Source of the DNA: Geopsychrobacter electrodiphilus DSM 16401
GTDB lineage: Bacteria; Desulfobacterota; Desulfuromonadia; Desulfuromonadales; Geopsychrobacteraceae
NCBI RefSeq assembly: GCF_000384395.1
Contig: NZ_ARWE01000001.1
Span: 2,764,501-2,828,500 of the forward strand
DNA: 64,000 bases
Direction: 5' to 3'
Shown: one piece after another, positions 9,195 through 17,924 of the stretch
Layout: every line of letters starts with the position of its first letter
How positions within the stretch are numbered: position 1 is the stretch's first letter
Notes under the pieces: generated by a model
Databases searched by the model: none
What the model was told of the DNA's origin: nothing
Seen by the model: the letters and a program-made list of their open reading frames with translations, nothing else
Program-made: the position numbers and the translations under genes

Positions 9195-9288
9195 TCCCCT
9201 CTCCCTCAGGGAGAGGGCCAGGGTGAGGGGGAATCTCAAACAATCCCCTCATCCGGCCTTCGGCCACCTTCTCCCTGAGGGAGAAGGA
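9195..9288. repeat. Pair of palindromic CCCTCTCCCT-type repeats in the hisB-hisH spacer
   Basis: Two related palindromes flank a short spacer. One (9196-9217) is CCCTCTCCCT, CA, then its complement. The other (9268-9288) is CCTTCTCCCT, G, then AGGGAGAAGG. Between them are a CAGGGTGAGGGG tail and a small GGCC-TTC-GGCC stem. Elements of this kind (CCCTCACCCT / CCCTCTCCCT with a hairpin) are dispersed in many proteobacterial genomes. Lying inside an operon, the paired hairpins may affect hisB-hisH read-through. Confidence 0.8.
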
Positions 9289-9314
9289 ATAATCAAAAAA
9301 GCCTCACGACGCCA

Positions 9315-9905
9315 TTATTCGAGACTGCCCTTGGTCGACAGCACCCCGCGAATGCGTGGATCAATGGAGGTCGCTTCATCCAGCGCCCGGCCGAACGCCT
9401 TGAAGATAGCTTCGATGATGTGATGCAGGTTATCGCCGTAGGCGAGATTGACGTGGATATTGGCACCGCTGTGGTTGCAGAAGGCGACAAAGAACTCTGC
9501 GACCAGTTCAGTTTCAAAATTACCGATCTGCGCCTTGGGAATCTCCGCATTGAAGACCAGAAACGGACGCCCGGAGAAATCAATAATGATCGACGCCAGC
9601 GCTTCATGCATCGGCATGGTGCCGCGCCCGAAACGACGGATACCGGATTTATCGCCGAGCGCCTTCTTGAACGCCTCGCCCAGACAGATGCCGACATCTT
9701 CAACCGTATGATGGGCATCGATTTCAATATCCCCTTTGGCGACGACGGTTAGATCAAAGAAGCCGTGGCGGGTCAATGCCGAGAGCATGTGATCAAAAAA
9801 GGGGGCCGGTGTTGAAATATTCTCCGTACCGGAACCATCCAGATTCAACTCAACACAAATCTCGGTCTCTTTGGTCTTCCGCTCAATTTTTGCGCTGCGT
9901 GCCAT
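9315..9905 (-). CDS. hisB: Imidazoleglycerol-phosphate dehydratase
   Basis: A 196-residue monofunctional HisB that removes water from imidazole glycerol phosphate to make imidazole acetol phosphate. Manganese-binding motifs are visible as DAHHTVED (about 65-72) and the matching C-terminal DNLHHIIEA (about 160-168). It lacks the histidinol-phosphatase domain fused in enterobacteria, so a separate phosphatase is needed. An ATG at 9905 follows GGGAGAG. It lies between hisD and hisH. Confidence 0.97.
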   Translation of the reverse strand: MARSAKIERKTKETEICVELNLDGSGTENISTPAPFFDHMLSALTRHGFFDLTVVAKGDIEIDAHHTVEDVGICLGEAFKKALGDKSGIRRFGRGTMPMHEALASIIIDFSGRPFLVFNAEIPKAQIGNFETELVAEFFVAFCNHSGANIHVNLAYGDNLHHIIEAIFKAFGRALDEATSIDPRIRGVLSTKGSLE

Positions 9906-9933
9906 GATGTCTCTCCCGAGTTAGAAATCGACT

Positions 9934-11226
9934 TTAGTCTTGCAAACGGATCGAAACCGATTTCGCGTGGGCTTGCAGCCCTTCGAGTTCGGCGATGTGG
10001 ATGATCTCTTTGCCCAGGCGCTTTAAGCCGGCCGGGCTGAAGCTGATGATGCTTGATTTTTTTACAAAATCATCAAGGGACAACGGCGAGAAGAAGCGCG
10101 CGGTCCCGCCAGTCGGCAAGGTGTGATTGGGACCAGCGATATAATCGCCCGCCGCCTCGGGGGTATGATGCCCCATGAAGATCGCACCGGCGTGACGGAT
10201 TTGCGGCAGGATCGCGAAGGGATCATCCACCGCGAGTTCCAGATGTTCAGGTGCGATCCGATTTGAAAAAGCGATCGCTTCGTCCAGATCTTTCGCGACA
10301 ATGATTGCGCCGTAATTGTCGATCGACTGACGCGCTATCTTTTCGCGACTGAGATGATGAAGTTGCTTTTCCACTTCAGCCTGCACCTCCGCCGCCATCT
10401 TCTCACAACTGGTGACCAGTACCGCCGAAGCCAGCTCATCATGCTCGGCCTGACTGAGCAGGTCGGCGGCGATATGTGAGGCCGTACCGCTGCCATCATT
10501 GATAACCAGAATCTCGCTCGGCCCGGCAATCATATCAATATCGACCAGACCAAAGACCAGCCGTTTGGCGGTGGCGACATAGATATTTCCCGGTCCGGTG
10601 ATCTTGTCGACCTTGGGCACCGACGCGGTACCGAAAGCCAGTGCCGCGACCGCCTGGGCTCCACCCAGCTTGAATACACGATCGACTCCGGCAATTTTAG
10701 CGGCGGCCAGCACAGCCGGGTTAATCACCCCGTCCGGCATCGGCACCACCATCACAACTTCACCGACACCCGCAACCTTGGCTGGCACGGCATTCATCAA
10801 AACCGAAGAGGGATAGCTCGCCTTGCCGCCCGGCACGTAGATCCCGACCCGATCGAGAGGACGTACCAGTTGACCGACCAGCACATCCGTTTCGTCGGTT
10901 GAGAGCCAGGTCTCCTGCTTCTGCTTGCGATGGTAATCCGCAATGCGCTTGGCGGCGAGTTCCAGCGCGGCATAAGATTCTGCACTCACCTGGGCGACGG
11001 CGGCATCCATTTCGGCGGCGGTCACTTCGACGGTGGAGGCCGTGAGTAGCAACCGATCAAACCTGGCGGTCAACTCGAAGAGCGCCGCATCGCCACGCAA
11101 GCGCACATCGGCGAGAATCTCTTTTACGGTCTGCTCAATTCCGGAAGGAATCTCTTCGGCACGTTGCTCAATCTTCCGAAATGACTCAGCAAAATCTGCA
11201 TCAGTAAATTTCAAAATCCGCATCAT
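9934..11226 (-). CDS. hisD: Histidinol dehydrogenase
   Basis: A 430-residue zinc- and NAD-dependent enzyme that oxidises histidinol twice to histidine, the last pathway step. Visible family segments are YVPGGKASYPSSVLMNA, TGPGNIYVATAKR, the AGPSEILV loop and the catalytic APEHLEL region (Glu-His pair). Length is standard. Adjacent ATGs at 11226 and 11223 could both serve. The upstream spacer consists of tandem heptamers, the last of which overlap the ribosome-binding region. Confidence 0.98.
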   Translation of the reverse strand: MMRILKFTDADFAESFRKIEQRAEEIPSGIEQTVKEILADVRLRGDAALFELTARFDRLLLTASTVEVTAAEMDAAVAQVSAESYAALELAAKRIADYHRKQKQETWLSTDETDVLVGQLVRPLDRVGIYVPGGKASYPSSVLMNAVPAKVAGVGEVVMVVPMPDGVINPAVLAAAKIAGVDRVFKLGGAQAVAALAFGTASVPKVDKITGPGNIYVATAKRLVFGLVDIDMIAGPSEILVINDGSGTASHIAADLLSQAEHDELASAVLVTSCEKMAAEVQAEVEKQLHHLSREKIARQSIDNYGAIIVAKDLDEAIAFSNRIAPEHLELAVDDPFAILPQIRHAGAIFMGHHTPEAAGDYIAGPNHTLPTGGTARFFSPLSLDDFVKKSSIISFSPAGLKRLGKEIIHIAELEGLQAHAKSVSIRLQD

Positions 11227-11232
11227 CTCATC

Positions 11233-11274
11233 ACCTCACCTTTCACGCCTCGCACCTCACACTTCACCTCTCAC
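11233..11274 (-). repeat. Six tandem degenerate heptamers (GTGAGRN) between hisG and hisD
   Basis: Read on the minus strand from 11274, the units are GTGAGAG, GTGAAGT, GTGAGGT, GCGAGGC, GTGAAAG and GTGAGGT, then a looser GATGAGA. They fill most of the 57-base spacer and match the units in the hisF-hisIE spacer. The strict 7-base register and the shared consensus argue against chance. Confidence 0.8.
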
Positions 11275-11283
11275 AGAATGTCA

Positions 11284-11946
11284 TCATTCCGAGATCCGCA
11301 CCTCATCACCGACGACCTTTTCCAGATCCTCGATGATCTTGCCGATCCGCTGATGCTTGGTCTTGAGGCTGGCGCGATTCACGATCAGGCGGCTGGTGAT
11401 TTCAGCGATAGTTTCGACTTCAACCATACCATTCGCCTTGAGCGTGCCGCCGGTCGAGACCAGGTCGACAATCCGCTCCGAAAGACCGACCAGCGGGGCC
11501 AATTCAATCGACCCGTAGAGTTTAATCAGTTCGACCTGCACCCCCTTTTGAGCAAAATAACGTTCGGTGATGTTGGGATATTTGGTCGCCACCCGAATGT
11601 TTGACCAGTTGAGCGGGTTATCCTCCGCCTGCAAATTCTTCGGTTCCGCCACCACCAACCGGCAGTAACCGAACTTCATATCGACCGGTTCATAGAGGTC
11701 CTTCCCCTGCTCAAGCAGGGTGTCCTTACCGACGACCCCGATATCGGCACAACCGTATTCAACATAGGTCGGTACGTCAGTCGCGCGAACAGCCATGAAG
11801 CGTAATTTCAACTCAGGGTTTTCAAAGACCAACTTGCGACTCTTCTCATGCATCTCGGGGCAGGTGATCCCGATCTGCGCAAAAAGCTCCATGGAATCTT
11901 CGAGTATGCGCCCTTTCGGCAGGGCAAAGGTGATCCAGTCATTCAT
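11284..11946 (-). CDS. hisG: ATP phosphoribosyltransferase, short form
   Basis: A 220-residue enzyme that joins ATP and PRPP, the committed and feedback-regulated step of histidine synthesis. The N-terminus ITFALPKGRILEDSMELF and the PRPP loop ELAPLVGLSERIVDLVSTGG are characteristic. At this length it lacks the roughly 80-residue C-terminal regulatory domain of the long form. In the family, short HisG works with the HisZ regulatory subunit; no hisZ is in this window. The ATG follows AAGGAA. It sits 30 bases after murA. Confidence 0.96.
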   Translation of the reverse strand: MNDWITFALPKGRILEDSMELFAQIGITCPEMHEKSRKLVFENPELKLRFMAVRATDVPTYVEYGCADIGVVGKDTLLEQGKDLYEPVDMKFGYCRLVVAEPKNLQAEDNPLNWSNIRVATKYPNITERYFAQKGVQVELIKLYGSIELAPLVGLSERIVDLVSTGGTLKANGMVEVETIAEITSRLIVNRASLKTKHQRIGKIIEDLEKVVGDEVRISE

Positions 11947-11976
11947 GAGTATTATTCCTTACTTCGGTCGCCCTGC

Positions 11977-13230
11977 TTATTCAGGAACCCGGGCGATACA
12001 AGCACCGAGTTTCGCCAATTTTGCTTCGATCCGTTCATAACCGCGATCGAGATGATAGATGCGGGACACCTCGGTCGTATTTTCCGCGGCGAGACCGGCC
12101 AGAATCAGACAGGCGCTCGCGCGCAGATCGGTCGCCATCACCGGCGCGCCGTGCAACTGTTTAACCCCATGGATAGTCGCACTATGGCCATCAATACTGA
12201 TATCGGCACCCAAACGCTGCAGCTCACAGACATGCATGAAGCGATTTTCAAAAACATTTTCCGAGACCCGGCTGGTGCCATCGGCCAGGGACATCATCGC
12301 CATGAACTGGGCCTGCATATCGGTGGGGAAGCCGGGAAAAGCCGAGGTTCGGATATCAACCGGCATCAACCGGTCGGGGCCAATGACGCGCAAGCCGTCC
12401 TGAGTTGCATCAATATGCGCGCCGGCCTCGGTCATTTTTTTCAACAAGGCCTCCTGATCCCGCTGCCGTGCACCACGCACCAGCACATTGCCGCGAGTCA
12501 TGGCGGCGGCAATCATGAAGGTACCTGCCTCAATCCGATCCGGCATCACCGATATTTTCAACGGTTGTAAAGAACTGACCCCTTCAATATGGATGCGTGC
12601 AGTACCGGCGCCCTCGATTTTGGCACCCATAGAGATCAACGCTTCAGCGAGCTGCACAATTTCAGGTTCGCGCGCAGCGTTTTCAATGATCGATTCGCCT
12701 TCGGCCAGGGCGGTCGCCATCAGCAGATTTTCGGTACCTCCAACCGTCGGCATATCAAAAATGATATGCGCCCCACGCAGGCGCTCGGCGCGCGCCTCAA
12801 CATAGCCATGTTCCAGGGTGATCCTGGCCCCGAGGGCTTCGAAACCCTTCAGATGCTGATCGATCGGACGCGCACCAATGGCGCAGCCCCCCGGCAGACT
12901 GACCCGCGCATGACCACACCGCGCCAGCAGCGGCCCTAAGACCAGCACCGAGGCCCGCATGGTTCGCACCAGATCATAGGGCGCCTCGACACTCTGAATC
13001 GTGCGCGCATCCACCTGACAGCAGTCCTCAGCCCGCGCAGTCGGCGCACCCAGAATTTTCAAAAGGGACAGGGCCGTGTCAATATCACGTAAATCGGGGA
13101 CATTGCAGATTTCACTCTGCCCCGCAGACAGTAAGGTGGCAAATAAAAGCGGCAGGACCGCATTTTTGGCTCCACTGATCTGAACTTCACCATTAAGCGG
13201 CAGGCCGCCCTTGATCACAATTTTATGCAA
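11977..13230 (-). CDS. murA: UDP-N-acetylglucosamine 1-carboxyvinyltransferase
   Basis: A 417-residue cytoplasmic enzyme that transfers enolpyruvyl from PEP to UDP-GlcNAc, the first committed step of peptidoglycan synthesis and the fosfomycin target. The N-terminus has the family segment [16 protein letters not shown] (Lys about 22), and the catalytic loop [16 protein letters not shown] holds Cys 116, the residue alkylated by fosfomycin. The start appears to be TTG at 13230, since no in-frame ATG is near. It lies between prmC and hisG in one leftward block. Confidence 0.97.
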   Translation of the reverse strand: MHKIVIKGGLPLNGEVQISGAKNAVLPLLFATLLSAGQSEICNVPDLRDIDTALSLLKILGAPTARAEDCCQVDARTIQSVEAPYDLVRTMRASVLVLGPLLARCGHARVSLPGGCAIGARPIDQHLKGFEALGARITLEHGYVEARAERLRGAHIIFDMPTVGGTENLLMATALAEGESIIENAAREPEIVQLAEALISMGAKIEGAGTARIHIEGVSSLQPLKISVMPDRIEAGTFMIAAAMTRGNVLVRGARQRDQEALLKKMTEAGAHIDATQDGLRVIGPDRLMPVDIRTSAFPGFPTDMQAQFMAMMSLADGTSRVSENVFENRFMHVCELQRLGADISIDGHSATIHGVKQLHGAPVMATDLRASACLILAGLAAENTTEVSRIYHLDRGYERIEAKLAKLGACIARVPE

Positions 13231-13257
13231 AAGGCTCTATCTCTCAGATACACATTT

Positions 13258-14115
13258 TTAAAACCTGCGCCGTCCACCGACGACACGCGGATTGCCGGCA
13301 TAATCCTGCCGACAATAGATTTCGTTCAATCCTGCTTTCTGCAAAAGATCAAACACCGGCTGTTCCTGGGAACAACCGATTTCGCAGAGCAACCACCCGC
13401 CCGGCTTGAGAATTTTATCGACCTGTGCCGCCAGTAAACGATAGCAATCAAGGCCGTCGGCCCCGGCCAACAGCGCCTGCGACGGCTCATGATTGCGTAC
13501 TTCCGGCATCAATGCTTCATATTCCGAGCTGCTGATGTAGGGCGGGTTGGAGACCACCAGATCGAAAGATCTTTCCGGTAGTTGAGCAAGGTCACCTAAA
13601 AGAAACCGGCAGCGCGACTCGAGCGTGTGGTTGTCGGCATTTCCTCTAGCAACCGCCAGCGCAGCGGCTGAGATATCGAATCCGGTAACCTGCCAGCGCA
13701 CCTTTTCATACGCAAAGCTAAGGGCAATAGCGCCGCTCCCGGTCCCGATATCGAGCAGTTCTCCGACGTCATCAGCTTTTTTCAAGGCTTCTTCGACCAG
13801 AACTTCGGTATCGGCACGTGGAATCAAGACCGCCGGTGACACCTTGAACTCGAGGGACCAGAATTCAGTATTTCCCAGAATATATTGCAAGGGCTCCCGT
13901 TGCCCCCGGCGCTTGACCAACGGCCGGATCAGGCTTAACTCCTCAGGAGTCAGGGGTCGGTCGTAATTAAGGTAGACGCCGACCCGGTCCAGCTTCAGAA
14001 CATGGGCAATCAGGAGTTCAGCATCAAGCCGTGGATTATCGATCCCCTTATCCTGGAAAAAACTGGTTGTCCAGCGCAACAACTTCAGCAGAGTCCAGGC
14101 ATCAACGTCGCTCAA
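13258..14115 (-). CDS. prmC: Release factor glutamine methyltransferase
   Basis: A 285-residue SAM-dependent enzyme that N5-methylates the glutamine of the GGQ motif in peptide release factors. The SAM loop is DIGTGSG (about 122-128) and the catalytic motif is NPPY (about 190-193). The start is TTG at 14115, and its TTGA overlaps the prfA stop, so PrmC is translationally coupled to its substrate RF1. Length is normal. Confidence 0.97.
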   Translation of the reverse strand: MSDVDAWTLLKLLRWTTSFFQDKGIDNPRLDAELLIAHVLKLDRVGVYLNYDRPLTPEELSLIRPLVKRRGQREPLQYILGNTEFWSLEFKVSPAVLIPRADTEVLVEEALKKADDVGELLDIGTGSGAIALSFAYEKVRWQVTGFDISAAALAVARGNADNHTLESRCRFLLGDLAQLPERSFDLVVSNPPYISSSEYEALMPEVRNHEPSQALLAGADGLDCYRLLAAQVDKILKPGGWLLCEIGCSQEQPVFDLLQKAGLNEIYCRQDYAGNPRVVGGRRRF

Positions 14116-15185
14116 GCCGAACGCTCCTGCTGACTCAAGAGTGCCGCCTGATGATCAGTGATCAGGGCATCAATCACCTCACCGACATCACCCTGCATAA
14201 TGGCATCAAGCCGATAGAGGGTCAAATTGATCCGGTGATCGGTGCAGCGGCCCTGGGGAAAATTGTAGGTCCGGATACGCTCGCTGCGATCGCCGCTGCC
14301 GACCTGGCTTTTGCGATCCGCCGCCATGACAGATTGTTGTTCCGCCAGCATTTTATCGTACAGACGTGACTGCAGTACCTTCATCGCCTTGGCCTTGTTT
14401 TTATGTTGCGATTTTTCATCCTGGCAGGAGACGACCAGCCCGGTCGGGATATGCGTCAAACGCACTGCTGATTCGGTTTTGTTGATATGCTGACCGCCCG
14501 CGCCCGAGGCCCGGAACAGATCAAGTCTGATATCGGCCGGGTTGATATCAACATCAACATCTTCAGCCTCTGGCAATACCGCCACGGTGCAGGCCGAGGT
14601 GTGAATTCGCCCCTGGGTTTCGGTCGCAGGGACACGTTGGACACGGTGGGTGCCACTTTCAAACTTGAGCCGCGAGTAGACATGATTCCCATTGATCAGC
14701 GCTATAACCTCTTTGAACCCGCCACCGTCTGTTTCGGAAAGACTGAGAATCTCAATTTTCCAGCCCTGGGCATCGGCATAACGCGAATACATCCGGAACA
14801 GATCAGCAGCAAACAAGGCCGCCTCATCACCGCCTGTCCCGGCACGAATTTCAAGGATACTATTGCGCTCATCGTTCGGGTCCTTCGGCAACAACAACAG
14901 ACGCAGGTTGGCTTCGAGTTCTTCCTGTTGCGCTTCGAGCAGAGGCAACTCTTCACGCGCCATGGCTTTCATGTCAGGGTCCGGATCCAGCAATAATTCA
15001 CGGTTCCCTGCGATTTCAGACAGGACCTGCTTGTAGAGGCCATAAACTCTGACCACCTCACTCAAGTCCGAATGTTCTCGGGTCAACTCGCGATAGCGCG
15101 ACTGATTCGACATGACGCTCGGATCCGAGAGCAGGCCTTCGACTTCACGAAAACGATCAACGACATTTTCAAGATTATGAAACAT
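14112..15185 (-). CDS. prfA: Peptide chain release factor 1
   Basis: A 357-residue factor that reads UAG and UAA stops and triggers peptide release. The tripeptide stop-reading motif PAT (about 186-188, in RVPATETQG) identifies RF1. The catalytic GGQ is at about 230-232, in [15 protein letters not shown] start at MFHNLENVV (15185); the open frame extends upstream to 15239, but those residues are not family-like and overlap thyX. It overlaps prmC. Confidence 0.97.
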   Translation of the reverse strand: MFHNLENVVDRFREVEGLLSDPSVMSNQSRYRELTREHSDLSEVVRVYGLYKQVLSEIAGNRELLLDPDPDMKAMAREELPLLEAQQEELEANLRLLLLPKDPNDERNSILEIRAGTGGDEAALFAADLFRMYSRYADAQGWKIEILSLSETDGGGFKEVIALINGNHVYSRLKFESGTHRVQRVPATETQGRIHTSACTVAVLPEAEDVDVDINPADIRLDLFRASGAGGQHINKTESAVRLTHIPTGLVVSCQDEKSQHKNKAKAMKVLQSRLYDKMLAEQQSVMAADRKSQVGSGDRSERIRTYNFPQGRCTDHRINLTLYRLDAIMQGDVGEVIDALITDHQAALLSQQERSA

Positions 15186-15204
15186 AGGTCCCTTCGGGAT
15201 CACC

Positions 15205-15894
15205 TCAAACCAAGTGTTTGAACTCGCCACGCACCTCATTTATCGCCCCGCAGGTCAATTCTCCCTCAGGACATGCCCCGCCGACACAACCCGGACCGGC
15301 CTTGGAAAACAGGATCGGGGCCAGGGGTTTAACCAGTTTGAGCATCTCTTTGGCCAGGCGCTGGATTTCCCATTGGGCACGCCGACAGCAACGCAGTTCA
15401 AAAAAGTGGAGCAATTCCCGGCCATTCATGGTCACCACAATCTTGGTCGTCGCCGCATTTGGCAGGATGAAACGCGCATCCTCTGCCGGAATCCCGGAGT
15501 CAAGCATCTCCACATAAAAGCCATGAATTTCACTCAGCAGCTGCTGGTAGCGTTGATTCAGCTCAGCGTGCTCCGCAATCGAATCAGGTGTCACTGCCGA
15601 AAAGCGTTTGCTATGAGAGACATAGCGCTGACTCTGTTGCGAATAACTGGCCAGACGATGCCGGACCAGCTGATGAGAACAGGCGCGACTGATCCCTTCA
15701 ACCCCGAAGGAGAAGCTGACATGCTCAAGCACTGACAGATGGCCAAGCGAGGTGATCTTCTCGAGAAAGGCCTCCCGCTCGGTTCGGCTCTTCTCGAGCA
15801 ATGCTTCGATCGAAGAATTCGAGTAGCACAAGCGCGCGGCAGCGGCGACCACCAGTTCAGGTTCTGGCGTATAAGTCAGTAATTCAATCTGCAT
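15205..15894 (-). CDS. thyX: Flavin-dependent thymidylate synthase
   Basis: A 229-residue FAD enzyme that makes dTMP from dUMP with methylene-tetrahydrofolate and NAD(P)H. The signature RHRX7S is visible as [13 protein letters not shown]. It is unrelated to ThyA, and its presence suggests the organism relies on the flavin pathway. It lies between rpmE and prfA on the leftward strand, with a 19-base gap to prfA. The ATG at 15894 follows GGGGTGA. Confidence 0.97.
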   Translation of the reverse strand: MQIELLTYTPEPELVVAAAARLCYSNSSIEALLEKSRTEREAFLEKITSLGHLSVLEHVSFSFGVEGISRACSHQLVRHRLASYSQQSQRYVSHSKRFSAVTPDSIAEHAELNQRYQQLLSEIHGFYVEMLDSGIPAEDARFILPNAATTKIVVTMNGRELLHFFELRCCRRAQWEIQRLAKEMLKLVKPLAPILFSKAGPGCVGGACPEGELTCGAINEVRGEFKHLV

Positions 15895-15983
15895 AAAGAG
15901 TCACCCCGTAAAAAAATTCGCCCCGATTCTGCCATAGTCGGCGCGACACTCCAAGTAAAAGCCGGCCGGGAAGAGCTCCAAAC

Positions 15984-16012
15984 AAAAAAAAACGGCCCCC
16001 GAAAGGGCCGTT
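15984..16012 (-). terminator. Rho-independent terminator after rpmE
   Basis: AACGGCCC (15991-15998) pairs with GGGCCGTT (16005-16012) across a 6-base loop. On the minus strand it is followed by a run of T (plus-strand A tract 15984-15992). It lies 18 bases past the rpmE stop and separates rpmE from thyX. Confidence 0.9.
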
Positions 16013-16030
16013 GATTGCGTAGATGACGGG

Positions 16031-16240
16031 TTATTTCGTACCCGGTCCGTACTTGCGACGGAAACGCTCAATCCGACCAGCGGTGTCAATCAGCTTCTGC
16101 TTGCCGGTGTAAAACGGATGGCAAGCCGAGCAAATCTCGGTATGAATCTCATCGCAGGTCGTAGAACGGGTTTCAAAACTGTTGCCACAGTCACAACGAA
16201 CCGTGATTTCTTCGTAAGCAGGATGAATTCCTTCTTTCAT
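16031..16240 (-). CDS. rpmE: 50S ribosomal protein L31 (zinc-binding form)
   Basis: A 69-residue large-subunit protein. Cysteines at about 16, 18, 37 and 40 (VRCDCGNSF and [11 protein letters not shown]) are the zinc site of the C+ form; the C- paralogue would lack them. The C-terminal [11 protein letters not shown] matches the family. The ATG at 16240 follows AAGGAG, and a strong terminator follows the gene. It is located directly after rho, as in many proteobacteria. Confidence 0.98.
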   Translation of the reverse strand: MKEGIHPAYEEITVRCDCGNSFETRSTTCDEIHTEICSACHPFYTGKQKLIDTAGRIERFRRKYGPGTK

Positions 16241-16360
16241 TTTCTTTCTCCTTGCAACCTGGCTTTGGTACAGGTCATGAGCTGAATCGACTTAAACAGA
16301 GCGGTCTTTTACCATCTAATTGAGCGACAAGCAAGCGTTTTCTGGCCAGGCCAAGTTCCC

Positions 16361-17608
16361 TCAGCGATTCATGGAATCGAGGAAGTCCTGATTGGTTTTT
16401 GATTCTCGCAGCTTATCAAGCATAAATTCCATACAATCGACCGAATTCATGGTCGACAACAATTTACGCAACAACCAGATTCGCTGCAAACTGGCCTCGG
16501 GGATCAAGAGGTCTTCCTTGCGGGTACCGGAGCGGTTAATATCGATCGCCGGGAAGGTCCGTTTATCGGAGAGTTTTCGATCAAGATGAACCTCCATATT
16601 ACCAGTCCCTTTGAATTCTTCGAAGATAACCTCGTCCATCTTACTACCGGTGTCGATCAGGGCCGTTGCGATAATCGTCAGGCTGCCGCCCTCTTCAATA
16701 TTTCGCGCGGCGCCGAAGAAACGCTTCGGTTTATGCAGCGCATGGGCATCGACACCACCCGAGAGTATTTTACCAGAGGAAGGGATAATCGTGTTGTAGG
16801 CCCGAGCCAGACGGGTAATCGAGTCGAGCAGGATCACGACATCGCGCTTGTGCTCGACCAGACGACGGGCTTTCTCGATGACCATTTCTGCGACCTGGAC
16901 GTGGCGGTTGGCTGGTTCATCAAAGGTCGATGAGATGACTTCGCCCTTAACGCTGCGTTGCATATCGGTGACCTCTTCAGGTCGCTCATCAATCAGCAGG
17001 ACAATCAGGTAGATTTCAGGATGGTTCTGGGTAATAGAGTTGGCGATATTCTGCATCAGCACCGTCTTGCCGGTACGCGGCGGAGCAACGATCAGGCCCC
17101 GCTGACCTTTGCCGATCGGAGAGCACAGGTCCATAACCCGTGCTGCCATATTGTCAGAGCTGGTCTCAAGAATAATGTGCTCTTCTGGATAGAGCGGTGT
17201 CAGGTTATCGAAGAAGGTCTTCTCCTTCATCTTCCCTGGATCTTCAAAATTGACCTCAGCAACTTTCAAAAGGGCAAAATAACGCTCTCCCTCTTTGGGC
17301 GGACGAATCTGACCCGCCACGGTATCACCGGTGCGCAGACCGAAGCGCCGAATCTGCGACGGAGAGACATAAATATCATCAGGACCGGGCAGGTAGTTGG
17401 CATCGGGTGCCCGTAAAAAACCGAACCCGTCAGGTAGAATTTCGAGCACACCCTCACCGGAAATCTCATTTTTCTGCTTGGCCGTCGCATTGAGAATGGA
17501 AAAGATCAGGTCCTGGCGACGTTGGCCACCGATATCCTCAACCTTCAGTTCTTTAGCAAGGCCAATCAAGTCAGACATCTTCCGGGTTTTGAGTTCTTTC
17601 AGGTTCAT
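16361..17608 (-). CDS. rho: Transcription termination factor Rho
   Basis: A 415-residue hexameric RNA helicase that ends untranslated transcription. The N-terminal region (about 1-45) is the helical Rho_N domain. The OB-fold primary RNA site includes [15 protein letters not shown] (about 61-75), and the ATPase has Walker [10 protein letters not shown] start at [11 protein letters not shown] (17608), the usual Rho N-terminus; a longer open frame to 17677 reads leader sequence. A GC-rich bulged hairpin lies about 37 bases upstream. Confidence 0.98.
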   Translation of the reverse strand: MNLKELKTRKMSDLIGLAKELKVEDIGGQRRQDLIFSILNATAKQKNEISGEGVLEILPDGFGFLRAPDANYLPGPDDIYVSPSQIRRFGLRTGDTVAGQIRPPKEGERYFALLKVAEVNFEDPGKMKEKTFFDNLTPLYPEEHIILETSSDNMAARVMDLCSPIGKGQRGLIVAPPRTGKTVLMQNIANSITQNHPEIYLIVLLIDERPEEVTDMQRSVKGEVISSTFDEPANRHVQVAEMVIEKARRLVEHKRDVVILLDSITRLARAYNTIIPSSGKILSGGVDAHALHKPKRFFGAARNIEEGGSLTIIATALIDTGSKMDEVIFEEFKGTGNMEVHLDRKLSDKRTFPAIDINRSGTRKEDLLIPEASLQRIWLLRKLLSTMNSVDCMEFMLDKLRESKTNQDFLDSMNR

Positions 17609-17924
17609 GCAGGGTCTCCACGGCCAAAACAGGGCCGATTCAGGGCAGCACCCTCCCCTTTGGGGGCTGCGGGTCAAAGGTCTTTAAAGAGATCGAAACG
17701 ACTAAGTTTTATAGAAGGATATAGATATTTCGGTCAGGCTCTTGGTATCATCTGGCACAAATTTGCCGGTACATTAAATTAGGGATTTCAAAATTGATGC
17801 ATCAGGGTAGAGTCAATCAAAGGGATTTGATTTCAGAATTCAAGGGGTGGGAATCAACCTGCCAGTCTCATCTGACGGGATCCGCGCTATCTTCAATACT
17901 TAGCTTGTACCCTCTTTTAAATTC
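17609..17924. other. Leader and promoter region of rho
   Basis: This 316-base gap lies between the hybrid kinase gene and rho, both leftward. It contains no gene. A GC-rich stem lies at 17645-17670: GCAGC pairs with GCTGC and CCCC with GGGG, around a TTT loop with a bulge. It would be in the rho 5' leader. Rho is autoregulated in its leader in other bacteria; whether this hairpin takes part is not shown. No convincing -35/-10 pair was found. Confidence 0.4.
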
